Below, piece after piece: positions 11,246-21,827 of a stretch of 64,000 bases of DNA. Numbering within the stretch: position 1 is the stretch's first letter; each line of letters starts with the position of its first letter. The stretch covers positions 131,905 through 195,904 of the forward strand of contig BCHH01000004.1 in NCBI GenBank assembly GCA_001599595.1, given 5' to 3'. Made by a program: the position numbers and the translations under genes. The stretch comes from Beverwykella pulmonaria (lineage: Eukaryota; Ascomycota; Dothideomycetes; Pleosporales; Melanommataceae). The notes under the pieces are model-generated. The model had not been told where the DNA came from, did not search any database, and saw nothing but the letters and a program-made list of their open reading frames with translations.

Positions 11246-11330
11246 TTTGTATAGTTTGTATATGGTTTGTATGGCTTGTATAGTTTGTATGGCTTGTATG
11301 GTTTGTATGGTTTGTATGGTTAGTGTGGTA
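11246..11330 (+). repeat. Tandem repeat, about 10-bp unit
   Basis: Imperfect units of TTTGTATGGC occur about eight times, directly before the right terminus of the 3.28-kb element. Confidence 0.7.
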
Positions 11331-12366
11331 ACCGGTGGTCAACCATGGTTAGTACATGGTTTGGAAAATTTAACCGAATTCCCGATGTATACTATTATCT
11401 AAACTGCAAATTTGTCTACAACTAGCAGAAGCTTGCTAAGTACCTTGTACGCTTAGTATAAGGTCTACTGTGCAATTAGAACGTCTTTATAAGTAACAAT
11501 TGCGCTTACTAAGGACTTGAGCGCTTTGAACATGTTGTGATTTAATTGGAGGTGAGTTGAAGAGTGACGGAGAAGGTGAGGAGGCGAGCAGGTGGAGGAG
11601 TCATCTTAGTTATTGTGGGGAAGTCCGTGCGACGCTAAATTTGGCGAGGCTCTAGTGTGGGTCAGATGAGCTGTAGTCTCGGTTAACCACTGGTTACCAG
11701 ACAAACCATGTACTGTACCCTCCGAACAACAAGCTCGGCAACTAACTAATCTAACCTGGAATGTACACGAATCAAACACCTGACGCACAAAACAGACCCC
11801 TAACGCACAAACCATACTATAATAAGTACTTATTAAACACGTAGGACCTCTGGTTGAGCTCCTACCGCAACGTCTTGTAATATTGTACCTGAGATTGTAT
11901 CTCTAGCCTTCAATAGCCAATTAAGCCCCAATTACAGACTACTAATAGCCTCTTGTAGCAACACTAACAGGCAGGCGCGCAACAGGAGCATACTTAGGTT
12001 CTAGACACAGCAATTATAGAGCACGTAAGTTAAGGAGACCTATTGTACTGTAAGCAAGAGTATAACACAGCTAATGTACACAGCATAAGGCATTACACAG
12101 TGAACCTGAACAGACAGGAATTGCCAGGACGTTAATTCTGGGCGACTTGGGCAGCGACGAATAGCAGCGTTGAACAGCAGGCAGAATAGTTGTACCGCGG
12201 TTATGGTAGACGTTGAGACCGTTAGGAGTATTTGGACAACATTGAGGGCATTAGGTGGCATATTAGCGTGGAAGGCTTGTAGCATGAGCGTGGCAGGGAC
12301 TAAGTTGTCAAGACGTTGCACTACACCACAACGCCATGACAACGAAAAGGAACATGTGTACAGAAC

Positions 12367-12392
12367 AATATATATATATATATATATATATT
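12367..12392. repeat. AT dinucleotide microsatellite
   Basis: A run of (AT)n of about 24 bases. Confidence 0.85.
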
Positions 12393-12684
12393 TGTGACAC
12401 GAAGTCCTAAAACTATGATAACAAGTAAAGTTAACCTAAGTAATCAGGGTAACCAGATACTGTCGCCCTTGCCTTCTCGAGACGGCGGGACGACAGCGTC
12501 GGGTGACGAGGCGTACGATTCTGGGAAATCAAGAAGGACCTCATATTGAAGGGTGTCGGGCTGTGGCTAGGAGAGAGAGTTGAGTTTATTATGGAGATTT
12601 GACGAATCCGGCATCAAATCTCCACAGCTTATCACCGGCGCCCTTGGCAGGTCTCATCTCCAGCCTCAACACCAATAAAAAGTC

Positions 12685-12831
12685 TGTATAGGCCAGTTAC
12701 TGCAGTAACTACAGCCTCGTCCATCAGTCAGTTACGGAGGGGGGTCCCCTTACTGACCGACTGCCCAGGAATCCGACTGTTAGTAACAGTAACTAACAGT
12801 CGGACCGACTATTGGGAACGATGACTCTCAC
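12685..12831 (+). repeat. Fragment of another element, truncating repeat B copy 2
   Basis: CCAGTTACTGCAGTAACTACA and CGGAGGGGGGTCCC resemble the reverse strand of 24629-24745. CCGACTGTTAGTAACAG is followed by its reverse complement, forming a palindrome. It ends exactly where repeat B copy 2 begins, so it probably truncated that copy. Confidence 0.5.
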
Positions 12832-13712
12832 CTCGAAGAGGGTCTCATAGCATTACCTAAACAAATCTAGGAAACTGCATTAGACAAACCATCGTACATC
12901 TCCCCAAAAACATCAATCTTAAGCGAGTCCAATATGCCTACACCCAAGTGGCGGCTACAAACCAAATCCTGCGGACACGGCTTATTATTATTCCCAACCT
13001 AAGCTCATCTAGTAAACAAGTAATTATTAATAAGACTCTACAACAGTTGTTCTATGCGGATATTAGCTGTACATATTTTACACAGAACACACATCTTTAT
13101 ACTCTTTTGTCTACACCCTGCTCACAGAGGTAGCTGACAGTTGTGTTATTATAAGTAAACAGGATTAGCACGCTCATACTTGCTAAGAATTAAGGTGCCA
13201 TCTACTTAAGACACATTTTAACCATTAGTAATATAAGAAATTATGTTAACTAGTGTACTGCCTATATGTAAAGATCCTACAATATAGTTAAAAAGCTTTA
13301 GGTAAAGAAGATTACAAATAGAGGTCTAGCAGATTAGTTCTTGGAGTATAAGTAAAGTCAGGGATTACTAGTGCCAATACTATAATAGTAAAGGGTTGGC
13401 TATCTGTGTGTATGGGAGAGATATGTACAGCTAATACATATATAACGTGCTGATTAGTTAGTGGCATATACATGTGATGGCATGGTGCTCTGGGCTTACA
13501 AAACTGCATAGCTAACCAACTCTCTGTACAGAGACTACATAAGCTGGCTGGAAGTCTCTTTGCTCTTAAAGGCCACAACAACGAAGACAGTTTGGAAAAT
13601 ATATATATACTCCCTTTCCTTTCCATTGGAAAAGGGTGATGACGAAGATGTTGCGTTGCGAGAGGGGGTGCGACCACGTCGAGCTAGGTGAGTTGCTTAG
13701 ACTAGCACGGAA
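12832..13712 (-). repeat. Dispersed repeat B, copy 2 (inverted)
   Basis: This is the reverse complement of 1391-2275. It is the more AT-rich copy, with C-to-T and G-to-A substitutions typical of RIP. Its reverse strand includes the same diverged short-LTR relic (about 13430-13503). Confidence 0.75.
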
Positions 13713-13887
13713 TGTCACGAGCAACCTTCCCCTCCGGGCCATCCTCGGCCAGCCTTCGGCCAGGTCTCGGACCAGTCACGTGCCGATATGTACATAGTTA
13801 CCCTCCGACTCCTGAGTATTCCTGAAGGATTCGTCTTGAATACACTTTATACCCATATTTCGATCTCCTGCCGACAGTCTCCTTACA

Positions 13888-14184
13888 TGCTCGGCAGCTC
13901 GACCACACATCACATGAACACGAGTCAGATGAGGCGGTGGCGTCCCTTCAACTCCACCACGCACACTCAGCTCGACCACGTCGGGCGACGTACGCGCGTC
14001 ACGCCATGCCACACTATCAGGACATGCTCGGTCGGGCTGCGCCCGGACCACACCCTTCTGTATATAGGATCGTTCTCCCTGAGAACCTCTTCTCGCTCTA
14101 TCTTAGTGTACTTGAAATACAGCCTACTTATCCCTTCATTTGCCTTGCGCATCCACGATGGTGAAGACCGTGCTCGTCATCACA
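13888..14184 (+). repeat. Long LTR family copy
   Basis: It aligns to the solo LTR at 30388-30726 (reverse): CAGCTCGACCACACATCACA, TGCTCGGTCGGGC, CTGTATATAGGATCGTTCTC, TATCTTAGTGTACTTGAAAT, ending GTCATCACA. The TATATA box and following region look like a fungal LTR promoter. The 5' edge and target duplication are not clear. Confidence 0.7.
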
Positions 14185-14189
14185 CTAAC

Positions 14190-15124
14190 CACGTTTTCAG
14201 CTGCTTATAGGTAAGCCCTTCTTAAAACAACCCTACTAGCTCCTCCTGGAATGGCTAAAGTTTAATTGCGCGACGACCAGCTACGTACGTAAGCCTATAT
14301 CCAAAGGAATAGTTTATTTACTTACGCGGAATTATTAAAATTATGGCTACGTGGTAATAAAGAGGTTACCAGTTGCACAACGCTTAAAAAAATTTTTTGA
14401 TGTGTGCGGGGCTCGTATAATTGTTGCACGAAACCCAACAACAGTCCACCGTAATTGTTAGTTTTTCAATATCCTTTCGTACCAGGCCTATAGGTATCAA
14501 TTCAATCCTGGGTATTCGTTATCACTCATGCTGTGAGGCAAACACCGGCAGGGAACAGAACGAAGGGATGGATCAGGAGTGAACAAGCTTGATTCATCAG
14601 AGTCGAGACGAATCCTTGAGGATACTCAGAGGACCCGGAGAAGCTATATATATGATGTGTCACGTGACCTGTAAACACACGACCCGATAAGCCTCCGAGG
14701 GGCCACCGCAGGAGGCCTCCCGGGAAACAGAAGTATCCCTCACACATGCACTCCCATATGCCTTCGGTAGTGATTCGCACCCGAATCGGATAGTTCTGAT
14801 AACCTGCGCCGTTACACACATATCGCGTCATTCACTCACATTAGCCGGGCCCCTGCACCAGCCCCCTCAAACATCTATACTCAACTCGCGCTTGAAACCT
14901 TCGCCTTGCCGTCACAGGCTGTACAGTTCAATACCTGAAAAAGAGGGACATCGATACAACTGGAATTTCGGATGCGGTTCCAGCACAGGTGACCAACCAA
15001 TGGCGGCAAGTACTGGCAACCTCACCCAACAGAGATATCATTCCCGTCAACCTGTCCCTAGGTGACTAGATAAGTGTTTTATCTAGTCTAGCTATTATAA
15101 GGCACCCATTGACAATAATAAGCT
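14190..15124. other. Gene-free interval
   Basis: No supported gene. It separates repeat DNA from the FAD monooxygenase and contains that gene's terminator region. Confidence 0.5.
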
Positions 15125-16527
15125 TTACTCTGCGCTAGACAAGCGTTGCCGAAGTGCCTCTAGACCTTTAGCCTTCTGGTCCTTCTGATCCATGCCATGG
15201 ATATACATCCACTTTTCACCCAGGGCTCCTCGCATCTTCTCCACATCTAGGCCGATGTCTACACCCTTCCCGCAGAGGATCTGGCCTACAGCACAACTAG
15301 ACTCCACAATCTGCTGTGCTCTAGGTCTGCGAATCTCATCGTAGGCTTCAAAGGCCGCGCCAAGCTGGCTAGGTTTTTCGATGGCTCCAAGGACAGCGTC
15401 TAGGATCATGGCATCCTCAATAGCCTGGCCAGCACCAGATCCCTGCCAAGGAGTCATCGCGTGCGCTGCGTCACCGACTATGCAGACGCGATTCTTAGTG
15501 TATGTCGGACAGGCTTCAAGATGATGCGACTGCGGGTACGCTTTCAAGTCCGAATTCTCAAGGAGGAGCTATCTTCATTAGCAGAATGCACGTGCGGTCC
15601 GCGCGGATCTTACCTCAATCAGCCCATCCTTAATGGGAGAATTCGTCCAGTGTGCGAAGGCATCTTGGAGTCGCTCGCGAGTAAGTTTCTCTTTCCACTC
15701 TTCTTCATTCCATCCGTTCTCCGTAATAATGCTCGCTACGCACTGGACCGTCTTTCCACCATCCAAAACATCATGCATAAAAAAGCCACCATCGCCGACC
15801 CACCCATATTGCCGCTCATCTCCAGTCTTGATCAGATCCTCACCCAGAATAGCCCTGGCCGTCTCGACTGGAACCAAGGCTCTGCAGTCCCAGAATCCTC
15901 CAAACTGCGCCTTTTTACCTGGTTGGTCTTGACCGAGGATGTGCGTACGAGTGTAGCCCCGCACGCCGTCCGCGCCAATCAAGGCGTCACAGCTAAACTG
16001 TGTATTGTCATCCCAGTCCAGAGTTAGATCACCAGCAGGATTTTCTGTTATCTTCTTGAGACGCTTGCTGGTGTGCATCTTCTCACGTGGAACTAATGCA
16101 AGAAGTTCAGCAAGAAGAGCAGCGCGATGGACGACTTTGCCCTGTTGTTCAGACGCTAGATCAATGATCACAGTTCCAGCTCCAGGGCCCGATGACTGGA
16201 TATGAAAGATTTAGCGCTCATAATTCTCACGAGATCGACCTCCAAGCCGGTGGAGGCGAAAATGATACTCACAATGACTAATCGACTAGAATTCATTTGC
16301 ACAGCTCCAGCTTTATCTAGACATTCTGCCACCAATTTTCCAATTTCAGAAAGAGCGCTCTGCGCGTTCTGTGCAAGGCCAACTGCAGCGCCCCTTTCAG
16401 AGAATTCTGGTGCAGATTCGAAGATGTCGACATTGAGATGGGGGTGCTTGAGGAGTGCATTCATCAAAGTTGCACCCGCGAGGCCGCCACCTACAATGGC
16501 AACGTGCGTCTTAGGTGATTGTACCAT
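15125..16527 (-). CDS. FAD-dependent monooxygenase (salicylate hydroxylase-like)
   Basis: There are three exons: 16527-16273, 16195-15614 and 15568-15125. The introns of 77 and 45 bp are GT-AG, and the product is 426 residues, normal for class A flavoprotein monooxygenases. The N-terminal Rossmann motif is HVAIVGGGLAGATLM (residues 8-22), followed by the usual acidic DIFESAPEFSERGAAVGL. The middle has IGADGVRGYTR and the late FAD motif is CIVGDAAHAMTPWQGSGAGQ. Such enzymes hydroxylate aromatic or polyketide substrates using NAD(P)H and O2; this substrate cannot be told. It lies about 0.8 kb from the UstYa gene on the same strand, so a tailoring role for the peptide pathway is possible but not shown. 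No frameshift or stop was seen. Confidence 0.88.
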
Positions 16528-17324
16528 TCTTTCAGTGCTTGCCTGCTTTTCCTATGCAAAATTTCAGTTACTCCCCCTTATGATTTGCGAGGAACGGGCC
16601 TTGTATTTTTGCGAAGTCGTTGTTTTCGAGCGAAGATTCAGTTGCTCGTGGTAAGATAAACACAAGGGGAGATCCTTTGAAGTTCTAGCTTAACTAAATG
16701 CACACGTACAGGCAAAGGCAGCGCAGCTCCACCCCAATTTCACTCGGTCCCTGAGCTCAACCAGTAAGTAAGCTGCATGCAGGCGTAGTGGCGCGGGTCT
16801 TATCCCGCAAGTCTGCAGGCAAATGCGGGCGGTCGAGCACCTTTCCGTAAAACTAATTTCGCTCGGTCTCCAAACTCAATTGCAAGGCAGCAGATAAGCG
16901 TAAAATGTCCCATATTACTACATGTAAGCAGAGCGGCACGGGTCTCGTCCCTACGCCCGCATAAGTATACGTCCAAATTAGGAAATGCGGCGTTGCGCCA
17001 ATGCGGCGTTGCGCCAATGCGGCGTAGACCAAGCTAAGATGAAGTGGCAGTCTTTGGCATATCAGCGATCTAACCAAGGATCCAACCGTTTTGGAGAAAT
17101 CATTGCATCCTCAATGTCAGGCCATATTGCGGCGTGGCGCAAGATACATTAAATTACTATCCAAAATCTCTATTTGCGCCTCTCATTACAGTCCAGACTT
17201 TTCACATATGCACCGGCTAATTAGGCCCTTGTTGTTGCTTACACTGCAGGATTGTTAACTTCAGTGTTGTTACACGCACTGGGGCTGATATGGTTCCAGT
17301 CTTGAAGCCAACCCATTTGATGTA
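16528..17324. other. Intergenic with a short tandem repeat
   Basis: The only notable structure is about 2.5 units of TGCGGCGTTGCGCCAA (16983-17028). Nearby sequences at 16720-16880 contain two diverged copies of a CACTCGGTC/GCTCGGTCTC-type segment. No gene seen. Confidence 0.5.
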
Positions 17325-18380
17325 CTATTGAATGTCATCTTTCCCGCCCGCATCAGGTCTGGTGACATTCGCGTCCTTAGGAATCATGCGACCGATACTC
17401 CAGTCATAAAATCTATCCCATACCATGCATGATCGTTGCGCATTCGTCTTCGTCCCCGGTTTTTCTCGTGGAGGATCATGCCAAAAGAACGTATACAAGC
17501 TCACGTCACCTGTGCACATGACGGAGAGCCGCAGTGCTTCAATGCAGTGATCTCTTCAAGTCAGCAATGAAGATTTCTAGATGGAGAAAATGATGAATGA
17601 AATGCCTACCTATATGTCCAAGCAGATATCTCTCCTGCGATTTAGTGACGTTAGGATAGTAAGTGTCTTTGTAAATGAAGAGTCGAATTTGCCTCTAGAG
17701 TATTTCGGTCAGAGATATATATCTTGGTGTTGTTATGGGATATCAAACAGGGACTTACCAGACAATGCACGTCATGAAACACTCGTGTCGACGCCAGATA
17801 ACTGCCATCTTCTAGTTGCACTGAGTCCTCCACTGATTCGCCAGCCGCAACAATCTCTTCTTTCGATACATTGAAGAACATAGCTGAGCATATAAGTGTC
17901 AGTTGACTGTTTTCGTCTACATATGGGTATAACCTTACGCCGTGTCAATTCGTCCCAAGCACGATTGTTTGCCAAGCTGGGTGGTCCTGAATACTCAGTA
18001 TGGTGGTTGCGCTCGTGAGGCCAGGTAGAAGTAATCTCATGCGCAATGGCCTTGTGTGCGGGAGCTAGCCAGCTTCAGTTACTTACTATCACGATGGGGA
18101 AACTACTCAAGAACCACTTACAAACAGTGGAATACTCCATCGCTCCGGACGGCGCTCCACGCCGCAGTAGAAGCACAAATAGTAGAGTGATCATGCTAAC
18201 GTGCAACAAAAAGTAGTATATAGTGACTAAAAGGCTGCGTGTATGCCGTCGCGGGCAGCGTAATTGGGGTTGTGGAATTTCATGATAGAAGCTGTCAGCG
18301 TCCGACACATGGCGATGACAATCTGAATCGTGATGTCCGAGAAGAAACGGCTCGGAGATAGTATCGAGATATTCTTTCAT
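17325..18380 (-). CDS. UstYa/DUF3328-family oxidase (RiPP tailoring)
   Basis: There are five exons: 18380-18122, 18064-17939, 17883-17759, 17694-17610 and 17551-17325. All introns are GT-AG (55-64 bp), giving 273 residues in frame. An N-terminal cytosolic stretch is followed by one membrane segment (about 50-72). After SPAHKAIAHEI, WDELTRPMFFNVS and GSYLASTRVF come the two family signature motifs: HDVHC (165-169) and HIDHC (197-201), followed by IEALRLSVMCTGD. In ustiloxin, phomopsin and asperipin pathways these proteins catalyse oxidative cyclisation of secreted core peptides. The gene is divergent from a Kex2-type repeat precursor 0.65 kb away. The start was chosen as the first ATG that gives a typical N-terminus before the membrane helix; upstream in-frame sequence has only TTG. 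Its precise reaction is inferred, not shown. Confidence 0.9.
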
Positions 18381-19035
18381 TCTGGCTTCTGGTATCGATT
18401 GTGGAACTTGGTGATGAAGGTTGGTATGAGGGTTCTCAGGCAGGATATTTGGGCCTTGCCTCCATGCAATGAATGTCCGCGATGCATACACAGCCTTCAA
18501 TCCCTGTCATACGTAATGAAAGGGAGACATATTGGTGCAGGGGTTTTCATGGATAACGGACAGTACCGAGCGGTTAGATATGGAAGCACGGCTGCATGAC
18601 TGTGATTAAGCTACATATGTTATGTTTCTCGATGTCTTTCTGCGGCACGGTTAACGGGTTTTATCGACATGAGCGAGGGTGGTACGCAGATATTTGCATA
18701 TGTTATTCAGGAAATCAATCTGCGGAGACCGACCACTGGACCCGTCAGCTAAGGTCCGCCTATGAACTGTGGTCTCACAATATGCAATCCAAGTATATTG
18801 AAGAATTTTGGACCCCATGTTTGCAGGAAGAAGTCCACATACATCCATGAACCCCGGAATGGCCGACGTTGTGCCTCAATCTGTTTAATCTATGTATGTG
18901 AATGGTCCCACGTTTACACTACTATAAATATGTCTATCTTCCTCAGATATCAGAGGCGTTTTCACCATCAAGCCTGAATATCTTGCAGTGTTGCACTTCC
19001 GGAACTCGCCAAAATAACTCTTTCATTCACACACG
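18381..19035. promoter_or_regulatory. Divergent promoter between UstYa gene and peptide precursor
   Basis: The two starts face away from each other across 655 bp with no other supported gene. A TATAAATA box at 18923-18930 lies 106 bp upstream of the precursor ATG. A shared bidirectional promoter is common for fungal cluster genes and suggests co-regulation. Confidence 0.55.
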
Positions 19036-19371
19036 ATGCTCCAAACACTCAGTATTGCTCTCCTCGGCTGGAGCTGCACCTTGCTTCCCGTTGTAAACAG
19101 TGTGCCCATTCAAGGTGTGTGCAAAATATGTGCCACGAGGTACCTCTAGCGACCTGCACTGACATAGTAACTCTAAGGCTTCAACCTTCCTCGCGATGGT
19201 GCTGCCCAGCTTCACGCACCCAAACCCGCAGGCGTTGATAACGTCGCTCGTTTCTTCCGTAGGGAAGAGAATGTTCCACAGGGTGTCGACACGGTGGCCA
19301 AGTTCTTTCGCCGTGAGGAGCCTGTCCCTGAGGGTCTGGATACGGTGGCAAAGTTCTTTCACAAGGATTAA
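19036..19371 (+). CDS. Secreted repeat precursor peptide with Kex2-type sites (putative RiPP precursor)
   Basis: There are two exons, 19036-19114 and 19178-19371. The 63-bp intron is GTGTGT...CTAAG with a CTGAC branch site. The product is 90 residues. Residues 1-22 form a signal peptide (hydrophobic core ALLGWSCTLLPVV, cleavage likely before VPIQ). After a short leader come three repeats of 17 residues starting at Gly45, Gly62 and Gly79. The first two read GVDNVARFFRREENVPQ and GVDTVAKFFRREEPVPE; the last stops at GLDTVAKFFHKD. Arg-Arg pairs at 54-55 and 71-72 are classical Kex2 targets. Signal peptide, tandem near-identical units and dibasic sites are the hallmarks of dikaritin/KEP precursors. 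The divergent UstYa gene supports that reading. The mature product, and whether the FF pair is cross-linked, are unknown. The repeat matches no core I recognise. A secreted peptide without modification is the alternative. Confidence 0.82.
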
Positions 19372-20453
19372 ATATGCTCCACCAGTTTGATGGAGGATTT
19401 GTCAAGTGGCGAAAGTATCTCCTTGGGTCTAAGATGGACTCCGAATCCATGAGATCAGGTTTTCAAAAAAATTTAAATTTTCAAATCACAGGATGAGAAC
19501 TACAGTCTTCTTTATGATGAACGTATTGTCAGAAAATAATTTGTTGCAACGTGTTCTACCTTTTTCGCTCCTTGGTACACAAATAATCGGCTCCACCTAT
19601 CAGCTTCACGGCAGCGTCCGTTGAGTTCAATAATAGCCATTATCTTCAGGCTTGCTTTCGTTTGCAAGTACTGTAGGGGAGTTTTTTTTATCTCTCATAG
19701 GAAGCCCGCTAGCTTCATTCTTCAACAATTAAAATGCCAGTGTCGCGGTATGATTGTCAACGACAAACTACTCCGGTACTTGGGAGCTGTTCATATACTC
19801 GATATCTGTCACCAAATATAATCAGTTATCACGTGACTCCTTAGAGTCTTTGTGCATAGCTCGTTCGTCTCCATTATTCCTACAATCAACTCACGGTCAT
19901 TCACCTCAACTTATTACTTCTTTGCAATATCTAAGCTCGGATTGCCAGCGCAGTGTAGCAAATCTCTTGAAAAAAGACCACCTCATGGGACACGCCACTC
20001 TCCCGCACGAGCAGGTTTAGGTTGGCTGTTGAGTGTCTGAACAGAAACCCAATGCTGTGGGAAGCAATATCGCCTACGGAGTCCGAAGCCATAATGCAGG
20101 CACCTTTGCGTTTTACGCGGCGTTAACTTCTAGCACTTCACAGGGTTGGCCTTGCCGAAGGTGTGTGGGGCGGGGCCCTGAGTATCCATCACAATGGTAT
20201 GTGGTATAAGGGGTGGGCGCCTGCGATAAGCATAATTTTCGAATTTAACTGGTTGGTTTGATAAGGGAAGGATGTGCAATAGAGGCGTAGCAACGCGCAA
20301 GTCCGTGAACAACACATTTATCTGTCGTGTAAGGAAAAGCTCTGCCTTTACGCACTTCCCACCATCTTCTCAAATATATCATCTTTCGGGGCCGTTTTTC
20401 ATTACATTCTACTTACCCACTTTGTACCCAATCTGAAAGCCGTTTGCCTCACT
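19372..20453. other. Intergenic, nothing recognised
   Basis: This contains the precursor 3' region and the promoter of the downstream membrane protein. Short ORFs lack support. Confidence 0.5.
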
Positions 20454-21827
20454 ATGTCATCCTCCTCAAAAGAACTATACTACCAGCTTGCCAGCCACAA
20501 CCTGGCCGTGGCAATCGCTCTTCCTATCCTTGACATCGTCGCGGTTGCACTTCGAGTATATGCGAGACAGAGGCAGAAACTACCCTTGAAGTTGGACGAT
20601 TGGTTCATGATTCCAGCGCTCGTGAGACACTATCCCTCAAAGCCTGACTCTTTTTCTCCCTAAAAGCCGCTGACAGGGTTTCACCAGATCTTCACACTAG
20701 GTGCGAGTGCTGCAATGATTGTTGGTACGTAAATGGAGCATTAATTACATCAGACAATGATTAACCAAGACGTAGGTATCTCTATGCATGCGGAAGGCCA
20801 TCCTGTTCCACATCCCTCAGCGGACGGGATAATAAATTCATCTCTTACACCTCAAGAAGCTGTGGCTCTCACCTCGAAGGTCGTAGAACACATACCCCAT
20901 TGATTTCAGACTGCTGACTGGCCGCAGGTTGAGTACGCGATACTTTTACTCGTAACGGCCGGTTTATACTGCGTTAAAATGAGTCTACTATGCTTTTATG
21001 AACGTATCTTCTGCGTTCACAAGTTGAATAGTCTCAGATTCATTATATACGGAGCCATGACCTTCGTTACTTTATGGGGCTTGGGTTTCTGGTTTGCCCA
21101 ATTATTCGCTTGTGGGACGAACTTCAGCGCCTTTTGGGGTTCCCCCATCGAACTAGCTACCAAATGCACGCAGACATTGAAGCTGGAATACGCATTCTCA
21201 ATTACTGACTTCGCGCTCGATTGCGTGATCTTCATTATTCCAATTCCTCAAGTAAGTGAGATAGCATCCAATACGGTTTTGCGTCTGACAGGACATAGTT
21301 GTGCACCCTTCGGCTTCAGACAGCAAGAAAGATAGCGGTGATGATCATTTTCATGATAGGAGCTGGGTGAGTCAAAAGCCCTAAAATGGGCGCGCCAATA
21401 ACTGACCTAGAAACCTTGAAATATAGTGCTGTTGCTGCCTCGGTAACCCGTCTAGCGCTCGTGGCTCAAGTTGTTCAGAGTAGGTTACATGTTCATGTTA
21501 GGAAGGATAGATACTAACTATAGAGCAGAGGGGTTTGATCCGAGAGAAGACGAGGACCGTAAGTCGTTCCCTCACATCCTCCGGTTACGGATCGATAAGC
21601 TTACTCACTATACAGTTGTGATCACAGGAATGATGTACTGGCTATTAGTTGAACTCTCCCTAGGCCTTCTTGCAGCATGTCTGCCCACAATTCGCGTCCT
21701 ATTCGCCGGATTCTCTGCCGAATCCATCATCAAGAGCATCAGAAGTGCTATTTCCCTGCACTCAATGAAGTCGCACTCAAGCCATGAGCAAATTCCCGAC
21801 CACGGAGAAGTAGCAAGTCGATCGTAA
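20454..21827 (+). CDS. Fungal rhodopsin-domain integral membrane protein (PTH11-like topology)
   Basis: There are eight exons: 20454-20621, 20688-20724, 20776-20879, 20928-21251, 21299-21366, 21427-21479, 21529-21558 and 21628-21827. They add to 984 nt in frame, 327 residues. Segments include NLAVAIALPILDIVAVALRV then KLDDWFMIPAL, YAILLLVTAGLYCVKMSLLC, FYERIF, FALDCVIFIIPIPQ, ARKIAVMIIFMIGAGA, and YWLLVELSLGLLAACLPTIR. This is the pattern of the large fungal family of seven-helix proteins with a conserved (D)DWF/M motif. Members are often near secondary-metabolite or effector genes and some are GPCR-like. No ligand can be assigned. One donor (GTCGTA) is weak, and the 30-nt exon 7 deserves RNA support. 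Confidence 0.82.

Larger units (their letters stand above)
8105..11387. mobile_element. 3.28-kb element with 52-bp terminal inverted repeats and TA duplication
   Basis: The left terminus 8105-8156 starts CATCGGGAATTCGG and reappears as its reverse complement at 11336-11387, with one mismatch in 52 bases. TA flanks both ends (8103-8104 and 11388-11389), as for Tc1/mariner/pogo elements. The interior has no intact transposase. It contains repeated AACATGTT palindromes, a second terminus-like segment at 9343-9490, the 17-bp minisatellite and an inverted-repeat arm. It is therefore a non-autonomous or heavily nested element. Confidence 0.75.
10555..12055. repeat. Large inverted repeat, arms about 270 bp
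   Basis: Arm 1 (about 10555-10835) contains TCCTTAACTTACGTGCTCTA and GAGCTCAACTAGAGGTCC. Arm 2 (about 11795-12055) is its diverged reverse complement. They enclose about 960 bp, which includes the right end of the 3.28-kb element. A degenerate relative of that element's terminus is seen near 11690-11720. Two related elements inserted head to head is the simplest reading. Confidence 0.6.

Noticed and set aside
13713..14184. A 472-bp LTR starting TGTCACGAGC
   Set aside because: Only the part from about 13888 aligns to the long LTR family, and the flanking pentamers (CGGAA, CTAAC) do not match.
19027..19362. 111-codon reverse-strand ORF over the peptide precursor
   Set aside because: It is the shadow of the spliced plus-strand gene, which has signal peptide, repeats, splice signals and a TATA box; the reverse ORF has none.
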